A DNA stretch of 64,000 nt, from positions 11,625,062 to 11,689,061 of the forward strand of contig OZ024797.1 of the NCBI GenBank assembly GCA_964017045.1, in the 5' to 3' direction. The translations under genes were made by a program, and so were the position numbers. This DNA comes from Omphiscola glabra. Lineage: Eukaryota > Mollusca > Gastropoda > Lymnaeidae. The notes beneath the pieces were generated by a model. The model saw only the letters and a list, made by a program, of their open reading frames with translations. It did no database searches and had not been told where the DNA came from. This document shows, in pieces, positions 31,489 to 45,800 of this stretch. How positions within the stretch are numbered: the stretch's first letter is position 1; every line of letters begins with the position of its first letter.

Positions 31489-34160
31489 TACTTGCACCCA
31501 CTTTCATTATGTTCTTCTTTTTTTTTTTTTTTCGTTTTTCTTTAAGACTTGTGTGCACCTTTCTCACCTTTTACAATTTTAATAGGTGGGATATATATAA
31601 TATTTTTAATATATTATGTAAACTTTAATTCAAATTCGTGCAATATATGTTTTCAGTGTACTGGTGAAGGCGATGGCATAAACGTTTTAAAATTGTGTGT
31701 AATTGTCTTTTAAATAAAGCTTTGCTATATTCTTTTATTTACACAACTGGTTTGTTACCTATTAATGAATGGGGGGGGGATTTGGCTGGGACGTAGATGA
31801 AATGTTTTCTGACAATCAAGTGGTAGATACTTGTTGCTTTTAAAAATCGTTAAATGCCTCAGGGCAGGCCTGAGTCTGGCCCTCCTCCGTTGCCTCGAAA
31901 AAAAACCCTAATGCCAAGTATTGAATCCAACCAAAAATTGACCACCATTAAGAGCCCCTTTGATAGACAAGTGGGTGTGGACTTCCCTCGTCTGGCTGAG
32001 GCGTCGGCCCGTTGATGAGTACTGGAGTGGAGGCGCTCAAATTAACTTATGCAAAACGCGGTCTGCACGCGTCGCCATTGTCTAGAGTGATTACCCGTGG
32101 ATCCCCGGAGACCGTTCTTCTCGCGGCGAACAGAGAAATCAAATTTGTTTGCGCGTTTAGATAAAAATTTGAATGCACCGAAAGGGTATCCAAATCGAAT
32201 CAAGCGAAAGAGCTGGTGGAGCTAAAGTCGTTTCCGCCATTATAGTTCCCCTGGAAGCACCTGAGTACCAAGAGAGTCCCCCCCGTCCTACTCAGAACTA
32301 ATTGTCGACCGAGCAGACGTGACGCTGTTATTCGTGGCGATGACTTCTTGGATTGGAATTTTCAGGAAATACAATTTGCACTGATTTAGTGTGACGGCTG
32401 TCTAAGAGCGATTTTTTTCATATGATAAGGGAAGGGGTGGGTGTGAGTTTGCTTAGAAAGGGGCGTGACTTGGTCATATAACGAAATATTCAACGGTGAA
32501 TTGTGGGGAGTGAGATGCCATTGTTTCAAATCTGAGTTTGAGATTAGGGGGGGGGAGGAGGTGGCGGTGGTGCGGATTCATTGATAACTGCTTTTGAATT
32601 TCTCTAGGTAACAACATTAATATTGGAAAAGGAAGAAAAAAAAATAATACTCGATACTAGCAGAGGTGCCGCCTTCGGAAGTACACGCAAAATGCATCAA
32701 GATGGTAACATAAATTAACACTCAACACAGTAAGGATGCCCGTGTTTTGTAATGGACAAAGGTATCTTATGCACCGCTCATAGAAAATCTTCATTTTTGT
32801 GCACCATTAAAAACTTTAAGTAAAGGTCCATGACCGAACTAGTTTCAGCGCCAAACAGGATTATATAATCTAATCACAGGCTCACCTAATCTACCGATAA
32901 ATTGTCTTACCAAAACTTTATTAAGTCACCTTTTTCAGTAGTCCATTATCACTAACTCAAAGTGACAATATTTTGCTGTATTGACATTTATATCAGAATC
33001 TTTTTTACTGAAATAATGTATCTTTCTTGCTGGTATATTTGGTACTTAAAATATAATAAAGAGACCGATTATTTTGGCCCGAAGACTTCAGTGAAGGTGA
33101 AATTAATTAAACATATTTTTAATGGGTGTATTGTTTTAATTGATCCAACAAGCCATTTTGCAACCTGACACCAGCTGCGCCCCTGGGTAGCCACAACGAA
33201 TCAAATCCGCTCCTTGAACAAATCCCCTTAAAAGAATCCGCCAGATTTGAAAGACAAGTGGTGGTTCGCTCAAGCATTAGGTTTTGTTCCCATTCATCAC
33301 ATACGAACAGTTACAGAAATGCGATTCAAACTAAAACTTAGACTGACTCATCAAATCAGACTGTCCATTACGTCAGAATCTTCTTCCTTGACAAAATGCA
33401 ACTCGGGCAACTAACAAAAATGCGTACATTAAATACGCAATTATTTATATAATCAGTGAAATAACTCTACACCTATGCGCCCCCCCCCACCCAAAAAAAA
33501 ATAAAAAGGGAAAAAAACTCTTGGCTTTTGTATTTATCAAGGTAACAAAATCAATATGGGAAAGGAAACAATAAAAAAAAAATGCTTGATACTTAAAATT
33601 TTGATTGACGACATCACGAAATCACCTGGGATTTCTTTAAGGTTGTTCCCGATAGTCAGAACCTCGTCTTTACTTGTCTGGACAGTGCTGGGGATGGACA
33701 GGCAAGACCCACATACAGAATTTAGGGGTGTTTGTATCCACCACTCAGGTGGGTTGACGCCCCTGGAAAATAACATTAGATATAAACCCCCTTAAGATAA
33801 CGACCGAGTGGTGGGTTTTTTCGTCCCACACTAGGAACACCACTGGGTCTACGTTGACAAACGTCACTTATATAACACTTCACACAAATCAGGTATTGAA
33901 AGGCACTCCAAGTTTGCTGCCGCCAGTGCTGAAACAACTGATGACGAAAGCTACAACTTCAGTCTACAACGTCATTCTTGGAGCTCTAGGTAAGTTCTTA
34001 AAATAAAATGTATTTTAAGACAAAAAATGATAATATAAGTTACATCTCCTTTGATCGTGAAAACAGTTATCTCGGACTTTCTTCCTTACAGCACTTCCGG
34101 TCGTCTGCAGTGACAGTATTTCGAGATCCCTTTTTCAAAATGTATATTCAAATATAAAAT
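31489..34160. other. Intergenic DNA, no confident gene
   Basis: Mostly unique DNA. A GC-richer block at about 31860-32360 has no frame or RNA that I recognise. Two related stretches (about 32605-32660 and 33540-33590, sharing AGGTAACAA and ATGGGAAAGGAA) suggest a dispersed repeat. A weak exon-like segment at 33893-33989 is listed among the findings. Confidence 0.4.
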
Positions 34161-35245
34161 GAATTCTTCTGTTGGATAACATAGAGCAACACGGCAACCG
34201 TTTCATGCCATGTGTTGATGTGACCAAAGAATTTGACTCGATGAGCAGAAATGGCATGCGTCAGAAAATGGGGGAAGCTTGACTGCCCGAGTAGATGTAT
34301 TATTACAAGAAAACGTCAACGCCATGGTGGCCAGAGTGATGGACTCTTGAGATGAGTCAGAGGTCCTTTCCGTAACTAATGGCGTAAAACAATGCTGAGC
34401 TCTCGCCGCAACTCTTTTTAGCATGGAATTCTCAGCCGAGCTGACTGGTGCTTTCCTTGACAATACCGACGGCATTCCTATAAGATATAGGAAAAAACTG
34501 GGGGCTATTGTATACTAAGAGTATGCATTTACAAAAGTCAAAGAGACGGTTATTAGAGGCCTCTTATTCACTGATGACTGCACCCTAAACGATAGCCCAG
34601 AATTGAAGTGCAGTAAATAATTGATCACTTTGCTAATGCCTGCGAGAACACGGAAATTTTGCACCAGCTCCAGTACAATTTTACAATGTACCTAACATTT
34701 CAGTTTGGGATTTAGGGGGGAAGGGGGTAAATTTTCAAGTAGTTGGAAAATTCACATATTTTGCCAGCACACGCTCACGGTCAGCAACAATAGATTATGA
34801 GATTAACAACAGAATTTCCAAAGCAACTGTTGCATTAGGAAGACCCCGCAGAAGTGTCTATAAGAGTGAGTGGAAAGTCATAGTCTTTAATAGTTTTGAT
34901 AACTCTCCTATACGCCAGCAGACATGGACAGTGTACAGCAGACATGGTCAGTGTACAGCAGACATGGCCAGTGTACATCAGACATGGCCAGTGTTCAGCA
35001 GACATGGACATGGTACAGCAGACATGGCCAGTGTACAGCAGACATGGACAGTGTACAGCAGACATGGCCAGTATACAGCAGACAGGGCCAGTGTACAGCA
35101 GACATGGCCAGTGTACAGCAAACATGGCCAGTGTACAGCAGACATGATGCTAGACAATCAAACATTCACTGTTTACGCAAAATTCTTGGCAGACGGTGGT
35201 AGGACAAATTCTTTGAAACAGATGCCCTACTTTATCAGCACCCCC
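34161..35245 (+). pseudogene. Non-LTR reverse transcriptase pseudogene split by a minisatellite
   Basis: Decayed fragments in several frames follow the order of a non-LTR reverse transcriptase. First is a VDVTKEFDSMSRNGM block (34215 on), where active elements have VDLTKAFDTV. Next are remnants of the VTNGVKQ...LFSMEFSAEL region, and an LFTDDCTL block (about 34565) where the YADD catalytic site should be. The FASTRSRSATIDYEINNRIS region and, beyond an inserted 20-bp array, a HCLRKILGRRW block (about 35167) complete it. Stops and frameshifts are frequent. The protein is not functional. Confidence 0.8.
34917..35146. repeat. 20-bp minisatellite, about 11.5 copies, inside RT pseudogene
   Basis: The unit CAGACATGGCCAGTGTACAG recurs with A/C/T variants at one position. 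It separates the two halves of the retrotransposon C-terminal region. Confidence 0.95.
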
Positions 35246-36864
35246 ACGCAGTCGGGAACCTAGGGAGCCGAAGGGGTGGCCGCCCCGGGCTGCACTTTAG
35301 GGGGGCGGCCTTTATTTTTTAAATTTATTTTGAGCTGGTAAAAATAAACTTCAATGAAATGTACTGTTGGAGTTGAATTTTTCTAAATATAAATATTATC
35401 TCGATGAGCCGGTGTGTAGTTGTTACAATAAATTTCGTTGTAAATAATACTAGGGGCGAAGTGGTTCAAATAGTGACTGATATTTTACTATCCACATTCA
35501 CTATAAGAAGTATATTTCACAAAAATCCGAAAACACTTTGAAGTTATATCACAATCACATGAATTTCATTTACTAACTTCTGGATAACATAATCTTCTTT
35601 ACTTGATATATGCATCAACACAAAATAAATCTTCATCACAACATCAACGGTTGTCTCCGATCAGTCTTCTCAACACAAAACTCCATTATTCAACCCCCCC
35701 CCCCTCCCCAACTTGCCAGTTTTCCCCCAAGTCCCGTCACTCTCTATATTATATAAGAAATATTTATCATATTACTTATCCCCCATTATTATTCATCTTC
35801 CTATCTGTGACAGTATAGCCCTACCACCAAACCAACAAGTCAGATCCATGGCAGCCATGGAATTTGACCTAGAGTTCACGCTACCACAACATCTCGCGAA
35901 ATGCACGCTACCATGACAACATCTCGCGAACTGCTTTTCTCCCCCACCGTTAGACGCAGGCTTAGACATGAAATCACAATTTGTGCTTTTTGTATGCGTT
36001 CACAAAATAATCTCTCGGGAACCCTATTGAGAATATATCTTGTTGGAAAGGGGATTCTAATCTCTATATCTTAGTACATTTGCATTTGCAAGTCTCCATC
36101 TTTTGAGGATTAAGCAAATTAGAGTGTTTTCATATTCATCCATTGGGGGGGGGGGGGATTTTCCGTTCCCAAACCTTTTATTCAAAGACTCAAAGACAAA
36201 GACAATTTAACTTGTATAACTAGAAAGTTTATCTTAGATAGCCAAGACTAAACGTGAACAGACACATATACGTCTTCAGGGTGTTGGTCCTGGGTTTTGA
36301 CTTTTTTTCTGCTGGAATCTCAATTGAAATTGCAAACTTTACCAAAACTCCCCGTTGTCAGCCTGCCCAAAGACATGGCTTGGCCTGCAATGGCGTAGCT
36401 CTTCTCTGACAGACTCGCGCAAATCTACTAATCTGCGGCACGTGTTTTACATTGAAAGTTTAAATCGCACCCCTGAGTGCGCCATTGTTGGCCGTCACCA
36501 TATCAACGCTTTAAATTGCCATTTTTTCTTAGACTTATCTCCTACTAATCCTTTTTTTCTTTTGCAGCACTCTTAGATTTAAAAAAAACGCTTTTGTTCC
36601 CAAGACACCGTTTCCAGTATTCTAAATTAATTTAAAACTCGGCACACAGTTATATGTAGACCCTTTACTTAAGTATAATCACGATATTTATTCATTTTCC
36701 TCTCTATCTTTGCTAATTTTAAAATTCCACCTTAAAATAATTAAACTGAATGATTACAGTTGTCCATACACAATCGCAATGCAAACTTTCTTTACTTCCG
36801 AGAGCCTGCTTCATTTCAAATTCAAGAGTTTAAACAAATAATTAATAATATGAAAATAAAAACT
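35246..36864. other. Intergenic DNA, no gene seen
   Basis: A GC-rich patch at 35255-35330 could be a transposon end. The remainder is AT-rich with C and G runs. No exon was recognised. Confidence 0.4.
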
Positions 36865-39800
36865 ATTGTATTTACCGGCGTATAAGACGACTTTTTAAAC
36901 CATGAAAATCTTTTTCAAAAGTCGGGGGGTCGTCTTATAAGCTGCCATACGGCGTGCTGAAACTTAAGGGACAGGCGCCCTCTAGTTCCAGTTTGGTTGA
37001 CATCATGGCAGCCCCCATGGGTTTAGTGTCTTAGTCTTCCTTTCAGCTTTAGAGTGAATTAGGAAAATTTTAATCCGCTTGCTCTGTCTTATGTTTACAT
37101 GTTTGATGACCAACAGCCAAGTGTTTATAAGTGACAGTTGTCATGCTAAGTACCTGCGTGCCATACGCCTTATGTTTATATGTGACAGTTGTCATGCTAA
37201 GTACCTGCATGTCATAAGCCTTATGTTTATATGTGACAGTTTTCCTGCTAAGTACCTGCATGTCATAAGCCTTATGTTTATATGTGACAGTTGTCATGCT
37301 AAGTACCTGCATGTCATAAGCCTTGTGTTTATATGTGACAGTTGTCATGCTAAGTACCTGCGTGTCATAAGCCTTGTGTTTATATGTGACAGTTGTCATG
37401 CTAAGTACCTGCATGTCATACGCCTTGTGTTTATATGTGACAGTTGTCATGCTAAGTACCTGCATGTCATAAGCCTTATGTTTATATGTGACAGTTGTCA
37501 TGCTAAGTACCTGCATGTCATAAGCCTTATGTTTATATGTGACAGTTTTCCTGCTAAGTACCTGCATGTCATAACCTTTATGTTTATATGTGACAGTTGT
37601 CATGCTAAGTACCTGCATGTCATAAGCCTTGTGTTTATATGTGACAGTTGTCATGCTAAGTACCTGCGTGTCATAAGCCTTGTGTTTATATGTGACAGTT
37701 GTCATGCTAAGTACCTGCATGTCATACGCCTTGTGTTTATATGTGACAGTTGTCATGCTAAGTACCTGCATGTCATAAGCCTTATGTTTATATGTGACAG
37801 TTTTCCTGCTAAGTACCTGCATGTCATAAGCCTTATGTTTATATGTGACAGTTGTCATGCTAAGTACCTGCATGTCATAAGCCTTGTGTTTATATGTGAC
37901 AGTTGTCATGCTAAGTACCTGCGTGTCATAAGCCTTGTGTTTATATGTGACAGTTGTCATGCTAAGTACCTGCATGTCATACGCCTTGTGTTTATATGTG
38001 ACAGTTGTCATGCTAAGTACCTGCATGTCATAAGCCTTATATTTATATGTGACAGTTGTCATGCTAAGTACCTGCATGTCATAAGCCTTGTGTTTATATG
38101 TGACAGTTGTCATGCTAAGTACCTGCGTGCCATACGCCTTATGTTTATATGTGACAGTTGTCATGCTAAGTACCTGCGTGTCATAAGCCTTATGTTTATA
38201 TGTGACAGTTGTCATGCTAAGTACCTGCATGTCATAAGCCTTATGTTTATATGTGACAGTTGTCCTGCTAAGTACCTGCATGCCATAAGCCTTATGTTTA
38301 TATGTGACAGTTGTCATGCTAAGTACCTGCATGTCATAAGCCTTATGTTTATATGTGACAGTTGTCATGCTAAGTACCTGCATGTCATAAGCATTATGTT
38401 TATATGTGACAATTGTCCTGCTAAGTACCTGCATGTCATAAGCCTTATGTTTATATGTGACAGTTGTCCTGCTAAGTACCTGCATGTCATAAGCCTTATG
38501 TTTATATGTGACAGTTGTCATGCTAAGTACCTGCATGTCATAAGCCTTATGTTTATATGTGACAGTTGTCCTGCTAAGTACCTGCATGTCATAAGCCTTA
38601 TGTTTATATGTGACAGTTGTCCTGCTAAGTACCTGCGTGCCATACGCCTTATGTTTATATGTGACAGTTGTCCTGCTAAGTACCTGCGTGCCATACGCCT
38701 TATGTTTATATGTGACAGTTGTCATGCTAAGTACCTGCATGTCATAAGCCTTATGTTTATATGTGACAGTTGTCATGCTAAGTACCTGCATGTCATAAGC
38801 CTTGTGTTTATATGTGACAGTTGTCATGCTAAGTACCTGCATGTCATAAGCCTTGTGTTTATATGTGACAGTTGTCCTGCTAAGTACCTGCATGCCATAA
38901 GCCTTATGTTTACATGTGACAGTTGTCATGCTAAGTACCTGCATGTCATAAGCCTTATGTTTATATGTGACAGTTGTCATGCTAAGTACCTGCATGTCAT
39001 AAGCCTTATGTTTATATGTGACAGTTGTCATGCTAAGTACCTGCATGTCATAAGCCTTATGTTTATAAGTGAAAGTTTTCCTGCTGAGTACCTGCATGTC
39101 ATAAGCCTTATGTTTATAAGTGAAAGTTTTCCTGCTGAGTACCTGCATGTCATAAGCCTTATGTTTATAAGTGAAAGTTTTCCTGCTGAGTACCTGCATG
39201 TCATAGGCCTTATGTTTATAAGTGAAAGTTTTCCTGCTGAGTACCTGCATGTCATAAGCCTTATGTTTATAAGTGAAAGTTTTCCTGCTGAGTACCTGCA
39301 TGTCATAAGCCTTATGTTTATAAGTGAAAGTTTTCCTGCTGAGTACCTGCATGTCATAAGCCTTATGTTTATAAGTGAAAGTTTTCCTGCTGAGTACTTG
39401 CATGTCATAAGCCTTATGTTTATAAGTGAAAGTTTTCCTGCTGAGTACCTGCATGTCATAAGCCTTATGTTTATAAGTGAAAGTTTTCCTGCTGAGTACC
39501 TGCATGTCATAAGCCTTATGTTTATAAGTGAAAGTTTTCCTGCTGAGTACCTGCATGTCATAAGCCTTATGTTTATAAGTGAAAGTTTTCCTGCTGAGTA
39601 CTTGCATGTCATAAGCCTTATGTTTATAAGTGAAAGTTTTCCTGCTGAGTACCTGCATGTCATAAGCCTTATGTTTATAAGTGAAAGTTTTCCTGCTGAG
39701 TACCTGCATGTCATAAGCCTTATGTTCATAAGTGAAAGTTTTCCTGCTGAGTACCTGCATGTCATAAGCCTTATGTTTATAAGTGAAAGTTTTCCTGCTG

Positions 39801-42800
39801 AGTACCTGCATGTCATAAGCCTTATGTTTACAAGTGACAGTTGTCATGCTAAGTACCTGCATGTCATAAGCCTTATGTTTCTAAGTGAAATTTTGCCTGC
39901 TAAGTACCTGCATGTCATAAGCCTTATGTTTATAAGTAAAAGTTTTCCTGCTGAGTACCTGCATGTCATAAGCCTTATGTTTATAAGTGAAAGTTTTCCT
40001 GCTGAGTACCTGCATGTCATAAGCCTTATGTTTATAAGTGAAAGTTTTCCTGCTGAGTACCTGCATGTCATAAGCCTTATGTTTACAAGTGAAAGTTTGC
40101 GTGCTAAGTACCTGTATGTCATAAGCCTTATGTTTATAAGTGAAAGTTTTCCTGCTGAGTACCTGCATGTCATAAGCCTTATGTTTACAAGTGACAGTTG
40201 TCATGCTAAGTACCTGCATGTCATAAGCCTTATGTTTCTAAGTGAAAGTTTGCCTGCTAAGTACCTGCATGTCATAAGCCTTATGTTTATAAGTGAAAGT
40301 TTTCCTGCTGAGTACCTGCATGTCATAAGCCTTATGTTTCTAAGTGAAAGTTTTCCTGCTGAGTACCTGCATGTCATAAGCCTTATGTTTATAAGTGAAA
40401 GTTTTCCTGCTGAGTACCTGCATGTCATAAGCCTTATGTTTATAAGTGAAAGTTTTCCTGCTGAGTACCTGCATGTCATAAGCCTTATGTTTATAAGTGA
40501 AAGTTTTCCTGCTGAGTACCTGCATGTCATAAGCCTTATGTTTACAAGTGACAGTTGTCATGCTAAGTACCTGCATGTCATAAGCCTTATGTTTCTAAGT
40601 GAAAGTTTGCCTGCTAAGTACCTGCATGCCATAAGCCTTATGTTTACATGTGACAGTTGTCATGCTAAGTACCTGCATGTCATAAGCCTTATGTTTATAT
40701 GTGACAGTTGTCATGCTAAGTACCTGCATGTCATAAGCCTTATGTTTATATGTGACAGTTGTCATGCTAAGTACCTGCATGTCATAAGCCTTATGTTTAT
40801 AAGTGAAAGATTTCCTGCTGAGTACCTGCATGTCATAAGCCTTATGTTTATAAGTGAAAGTTTTCCTGCTGAGTACCTGCATGTCATAAGCCTTATGTTT
40901 ATAAGTGAAAGTTTTCCTGCTGAGTACCTGCATGTCATGAGCCTTATGTTTATAAGTGAAAGTTTTCCTGCTGAGTACCTGCATGTCATAAGCCTTATGT
41001 TTATAAGTGAAAGTTTTCCTGCTGAGTACCTGCATGTCATAAGCCTTATGTTTATAAGTGAAAGTTTTCCTGCTGAGTACCTGCATGTCATAAGCCTTAT
41101 GTTTATAAGTGAAAGTTTTCCTGCTGAGTACCTGCATGTCATAAGCCTTATGTTTACAAGTGACAGTTGTCATGCTAAGTACCTGCATGTCATAAGCCTT
41201 ATGTTTCTAAGTGAAAGTTTGCCTGCTAAGTACCTGCATGTCATAAGCCTTATGTTTATAAGTGAAAGTTTTCCTGCTGAGTACCTGCATGTCATAAGCC
41301 TTATGTTTCTAAGTGAAAGTTTTCCTGCTGAGTACCTGCATGTCATAAGCCTTATGTTTATAAGTGAAAGTTTTCCTGCTGAGTACCTGCATGTCATAAG
41401 CCTTATGTTTATAAGTGAAAGTTTTCCTGCTGAGTACCTGCATGTCATAAGCCTTATGTTTATAAGTGAAAGTTTTCCTGCTGAGTACTTGCATGTCATA
41501 AGCCTTATGTTTATAAGTGAAAGTTTTCCTGCTGAGTACCTGCATGTCATAAGCCTTATGTTTATAAGTGAAAGTTTTCCTGCTGAGTACCTGCATGTCA
41601 TAAGCCTTATGTTTATAAGTGAAAGTTTTCCTGCTGAGTACCTGCATGTCATAAGCCTTATGTTTATAAGTGAAAGTTTTCCTGCTGAGTACCTGCATGT
41701 CATAAGCCTTATGTTTACAAGTGACAGTTGTCATGCTAAGTACCTGCATGTCATAAGCCTTATGTTTCTAAGTGAAATTTTGCCTGCTAAGTACCTGCAT
41801 GTCATAAGCCTTATGTTTATAAGTGAAAGTTTTCCTGCTGAGTACCTGCATGTCATAAGCCTTATGTTTATAAGTGAAAGTTTTCCTGCTGAGTACCTGC
41901 ATGTCATAAGCCTTATGTTTATAAGTGAAAGTTTTCCTGCTGAGTTCCTGCATGTCATAAGCCTTATGTTTACAAGTGACAGTTGTCATGCTAAGTACCT
42001 GCATGTCATAAGCCTTATGTTTATAAGTGAAAGTTTTCCTGCTGAGTACCTGCATGTCATAAGCCTTATGTTTCTAAGTGAAAGTTTTCCTGCTGAGTAC
42101 CTGCATGTCATAAGCCTTATGTTTATAAGTGAAAGTTTTCCTGCTGAGTACCTGCATGTCATAAGCCTTATGTTTATAAGTGAAAGTTTTCCTGCTGAGT
42201 ACCTGCAAGTCATAAGCCTTATGTTTATAAGTGAAAGTTTTCCTGCTGAGTACCTGCATGTCATAAGCCTTATGTTTACAAGTGACAGTTGTCATGCTAA
42301 GTACCTGCATGTCATAAGCCTTATGTTTCTAAGTGAAAGTTTGCCTGCTAAGTACCTGCATGCCATAAGCCTTATGTTTACATGTGACAGTTGTCATGCT
42401 AAGTACCTGCATGTCATAAGCCTTATGTTTATATGTGACAGTTGTCATGCTAAGTACCTGCATGTCATAAGCCTTATGTTTATATGTGACAGTTGTCATG
42501 CTAAGTACCTGCATGTCATAAGCCTTATGTTTATAAGTGAAAGTTTTCCTGCTGAGTACCTGCATGTCATAAGCCTTATGTTTATAAGTGAAAGTTTTCC
42601 TGCTGAGTACCTGCATGTCATAAGCCTTATGTTTATAAGTGAAAGTTTTCCTGCTGAGTACCTGCATGTCATAGTCCTTATGTTTATAAGTGAAAGTTTT
42701 CCTGCTGAGTACCTGCATGTCATAAGCCTTATGTTTATAAGTGAAAGTTTTCCTGCTGAGTACCTGCATGTCATAAGCCTTATGTTTATAAGTGAAAGTT

Positions 42801-45800
42801 TTCCTGCTGAGTACCTGCATGTTATAAGCCTCATGTTTATAAGTGAAAGTTTTCCTGCTGAGTACCTGCATGTCATAAGCCTTATGTTTACAAGTGACAG
42901 TTGTCATGCTAAGTACCTGCATGTCATAAGCCTTATGTTTCTAAGTGAAAGTTTGCCTGCTAAGTACCTGCATGTCATAAGCCTTATGTTTATAAGTGAA
43001 AGTTTTCCTGCTGAGTACCTGCATGTCATAAGCCTTATGTTTCTAAGTGAAAGTTTTCCTGCTGAGTACCTGCATGTCATAAGCCTTATGTTTATAAGTG
43101 AAAGTTTTCCTGCTGAGTACCTGCATGTCATAAGCCTTATGTTTATAAGTGAAAGTTTTCCTGCTGAGTACCTGCATGTCATAAGCCTTATGTTTATAAG
43201 TGAAAGTTTTCCTGCTGAGTACCTGCATGTCATAAGCCTTATGTTTACAAGTGACAGTTGTCATGCTAAGTACCTGCATGTCATAAGCCTTATGTTTCTA
43301 AGTGAAAGTTTGCCTGCTAAGTACCTGCATGCCATAAGCCTTATGTTTACATGTGACAGTTGTCATGCTAAGTACCTGCATGTCATAAGCCTTATGTTTA
43401 TATGTGACAGTTGTCATGCTAAGTACCTGCATGTCATAAGCCTTATGTTTATATGTGACAGTTGTCATGCTAAGTACCTGCATGTCATAAGCCTTATGTT
43501 TATAAGTGAAAGTTTTCCTGCTGAGTACCTGCATGTCATAAGCCTTATGTTTATAAGTGAAAGTTTTCCTGCTGAGTACCTGCATGTCATAAGCCTTATG
43601 TTTATAAGTGAAAGTTTTCCTGCTGAGTACCTGCATGTCATAAGCCTTATGTTTATAAGTGAAAGTTTTCCTGCTGAGTACCTGCATGTCATAAGCCTTA
43701 TGTTTATAAGTGAAAGTTTTCCTGCTGAGTACCTGCATGTCATAAGCCTTATGTTTATAAGTGAAAGTTTTCCTGCTGAGTACCTGCATGTCATAAGCCT
43801 TATGTTTATAAGTGAAAGTTTTCCTGCTGAGTACCTGCATGTCATAAGCCTTATGTTTATAAGTGAAAGTTTTCCTGCTGAGTACCTGCATGTCATAAGC
43901 CTTATGTTTATAAGTGAAAGTTTTCCTGCTGAGTACCTGCATGTCATAAGCCTTATGTTTATAAGTGAAAGTTTTCCTGCTGAGTACCTGCATGTCATAA
44001 GCCTTATGTTTACAAGTGACAGTTGTCATGCTAAGTACCTGCATGTCATAAGCCTTATGTTTCTAAGTGAAAGTTTGCCTGCTAAGTACCTGCATGCCAT
44101 AAGCCTTATGTTTACATGTGACAGTTGTCATGCTAAGTACCTGCATGTCATAAGCCTTATGTTTATATGTGACAGTTGTCATGCTAAGTACCTGCATGTC
44201 ATAAGCCTTATGTTTATATGTGACAGTTGTCATGCTAAGTACCTGCATGTCATAAGCCTTATGTTTATAAGTGAAAGTTTTCCTGCTGAGTACCTGCATG
44301 TCATAAGCCTTATGTTTATAAGTGAAAGTTTTCCTGCTGAGTACCTGCATGTCATAAGCCTTATGTTTATAAGTGAAAGTTTTCCTGCTGAGTACCTGCA
44401 TGTCATAAGCCTTATGTTTATAAGTGAAAGTTTTCCTGCTGAGTACCTGCATGTCATAAGCCTTATGTTTATAAGTGAAAGTTTTCCTGCTGAGTACCTG
44501 CATGTCATAAGCCTTATGTTTATAAGTGAAAGTTTTCCTGCTGAGTACCTGCATGTCATAAGCCTTATGTTTATAAGTGAAAGTTTTCCTGCTGAGTACC
44601 TGCATGTCATAAGCCTTATGTTTATAAGTGAAAGTTTTCCTGCTGAGTACCTGCATGTCATAAGCCTTATGTTTACAAGTGACAGTTGTCATGCTAAGTA
44701 CCTGCATGTCATAAGCCTTATGTTTCTAAGTGAAAGTTTGCCTGCTAAGTACCTGCATGCCATAAGCCTTATGTTTACATGTGACAGTTGTCATGCTAAG
44801 TACCTGCATGTCATAAGCCTTATGTTTATATGTGACAGTTGTCATGCTAAGTACCTGCATGTCATAAGCCTTATGTTTATATGTGACAGTTGTCATGCTA
44901 AGTACCTGCATGTCATAAGCCTTATGTTTATAAGTGAAAGTTTTCCTGCTGAGTACCTGCATGTCATAAGCCTTATGTTTATAAGTGAAAGTTTTCCTGC
45001 TGAGTACCTGCATGTCATAAGCCTTATGTTTATAAGTGAAAGTTTTCCTGCTGAGTACCTGCATGTCATAAGCCTTATGTTTATAAGTGAAAGTTTTCCT
45101 GCTGAGTACCTGCATGTCATAAGCCTTATGTTTACAAGTGACAGTTGTCATGCTAAGTACCTGCATGTCATAAGCCTTATGTTTCTAAGTGAAAGTTTGC
45201 CTGCTAAGTACCTGCATGTCATAAGCCTTATGTTTATAAGTGAAAGTTTTCCTGCTGAGTACCTGCATGTCATAAGCCTTATGTTTATAAGTGAAAGTTT
45301 TCCTGCTGAGTACCTGCATGTCATAAGCCTTATGTTTATAAGTGAAAGTTTTCCTGCTGAGTACCTGCATGTCATAAGCCTTATGTTTATAAGTGAAAGT
45401 TTTCCTGCTGAGTACCTGCATGTCATAAGCCTTATGTTTACAAGTGACAGTTGTCATGCTAAGTACCTGCATGTCATAAGCCTTATGTTTCTAAGTGAAA
45501 GTTTGCCTGCTAAGTACCTGCATGCCATAAGCCTTATGTTTACATGTGACAGTTGTCATGCTAAGTACCTGCATGTCATAAGCCTTATGTTTATATGTGA
45601 CAGTTGTCATGCTAAGTACCTGCATGTCATAAGCCTTATGTTTATATGTGACAGTTGTCATGCTAAGTACCTGCATGTCATAAGCCTTATGTTTATAAGT
45701 GAACGTTTTCCTGCTGAGTACCTGCATGTCATAAGCCTTATGTTTATAAGTGAAAGTTTTCCTGCTGAGTACCTGCATGTCATAAGCCTTATGTTTATAA

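Noticed and set aside
31860..32360. GC-richer block as a gene or structural RNA
   Set aside because: No open frame of useful length, no splice pattern and no tRNA or snRNA motifs could be recognised.
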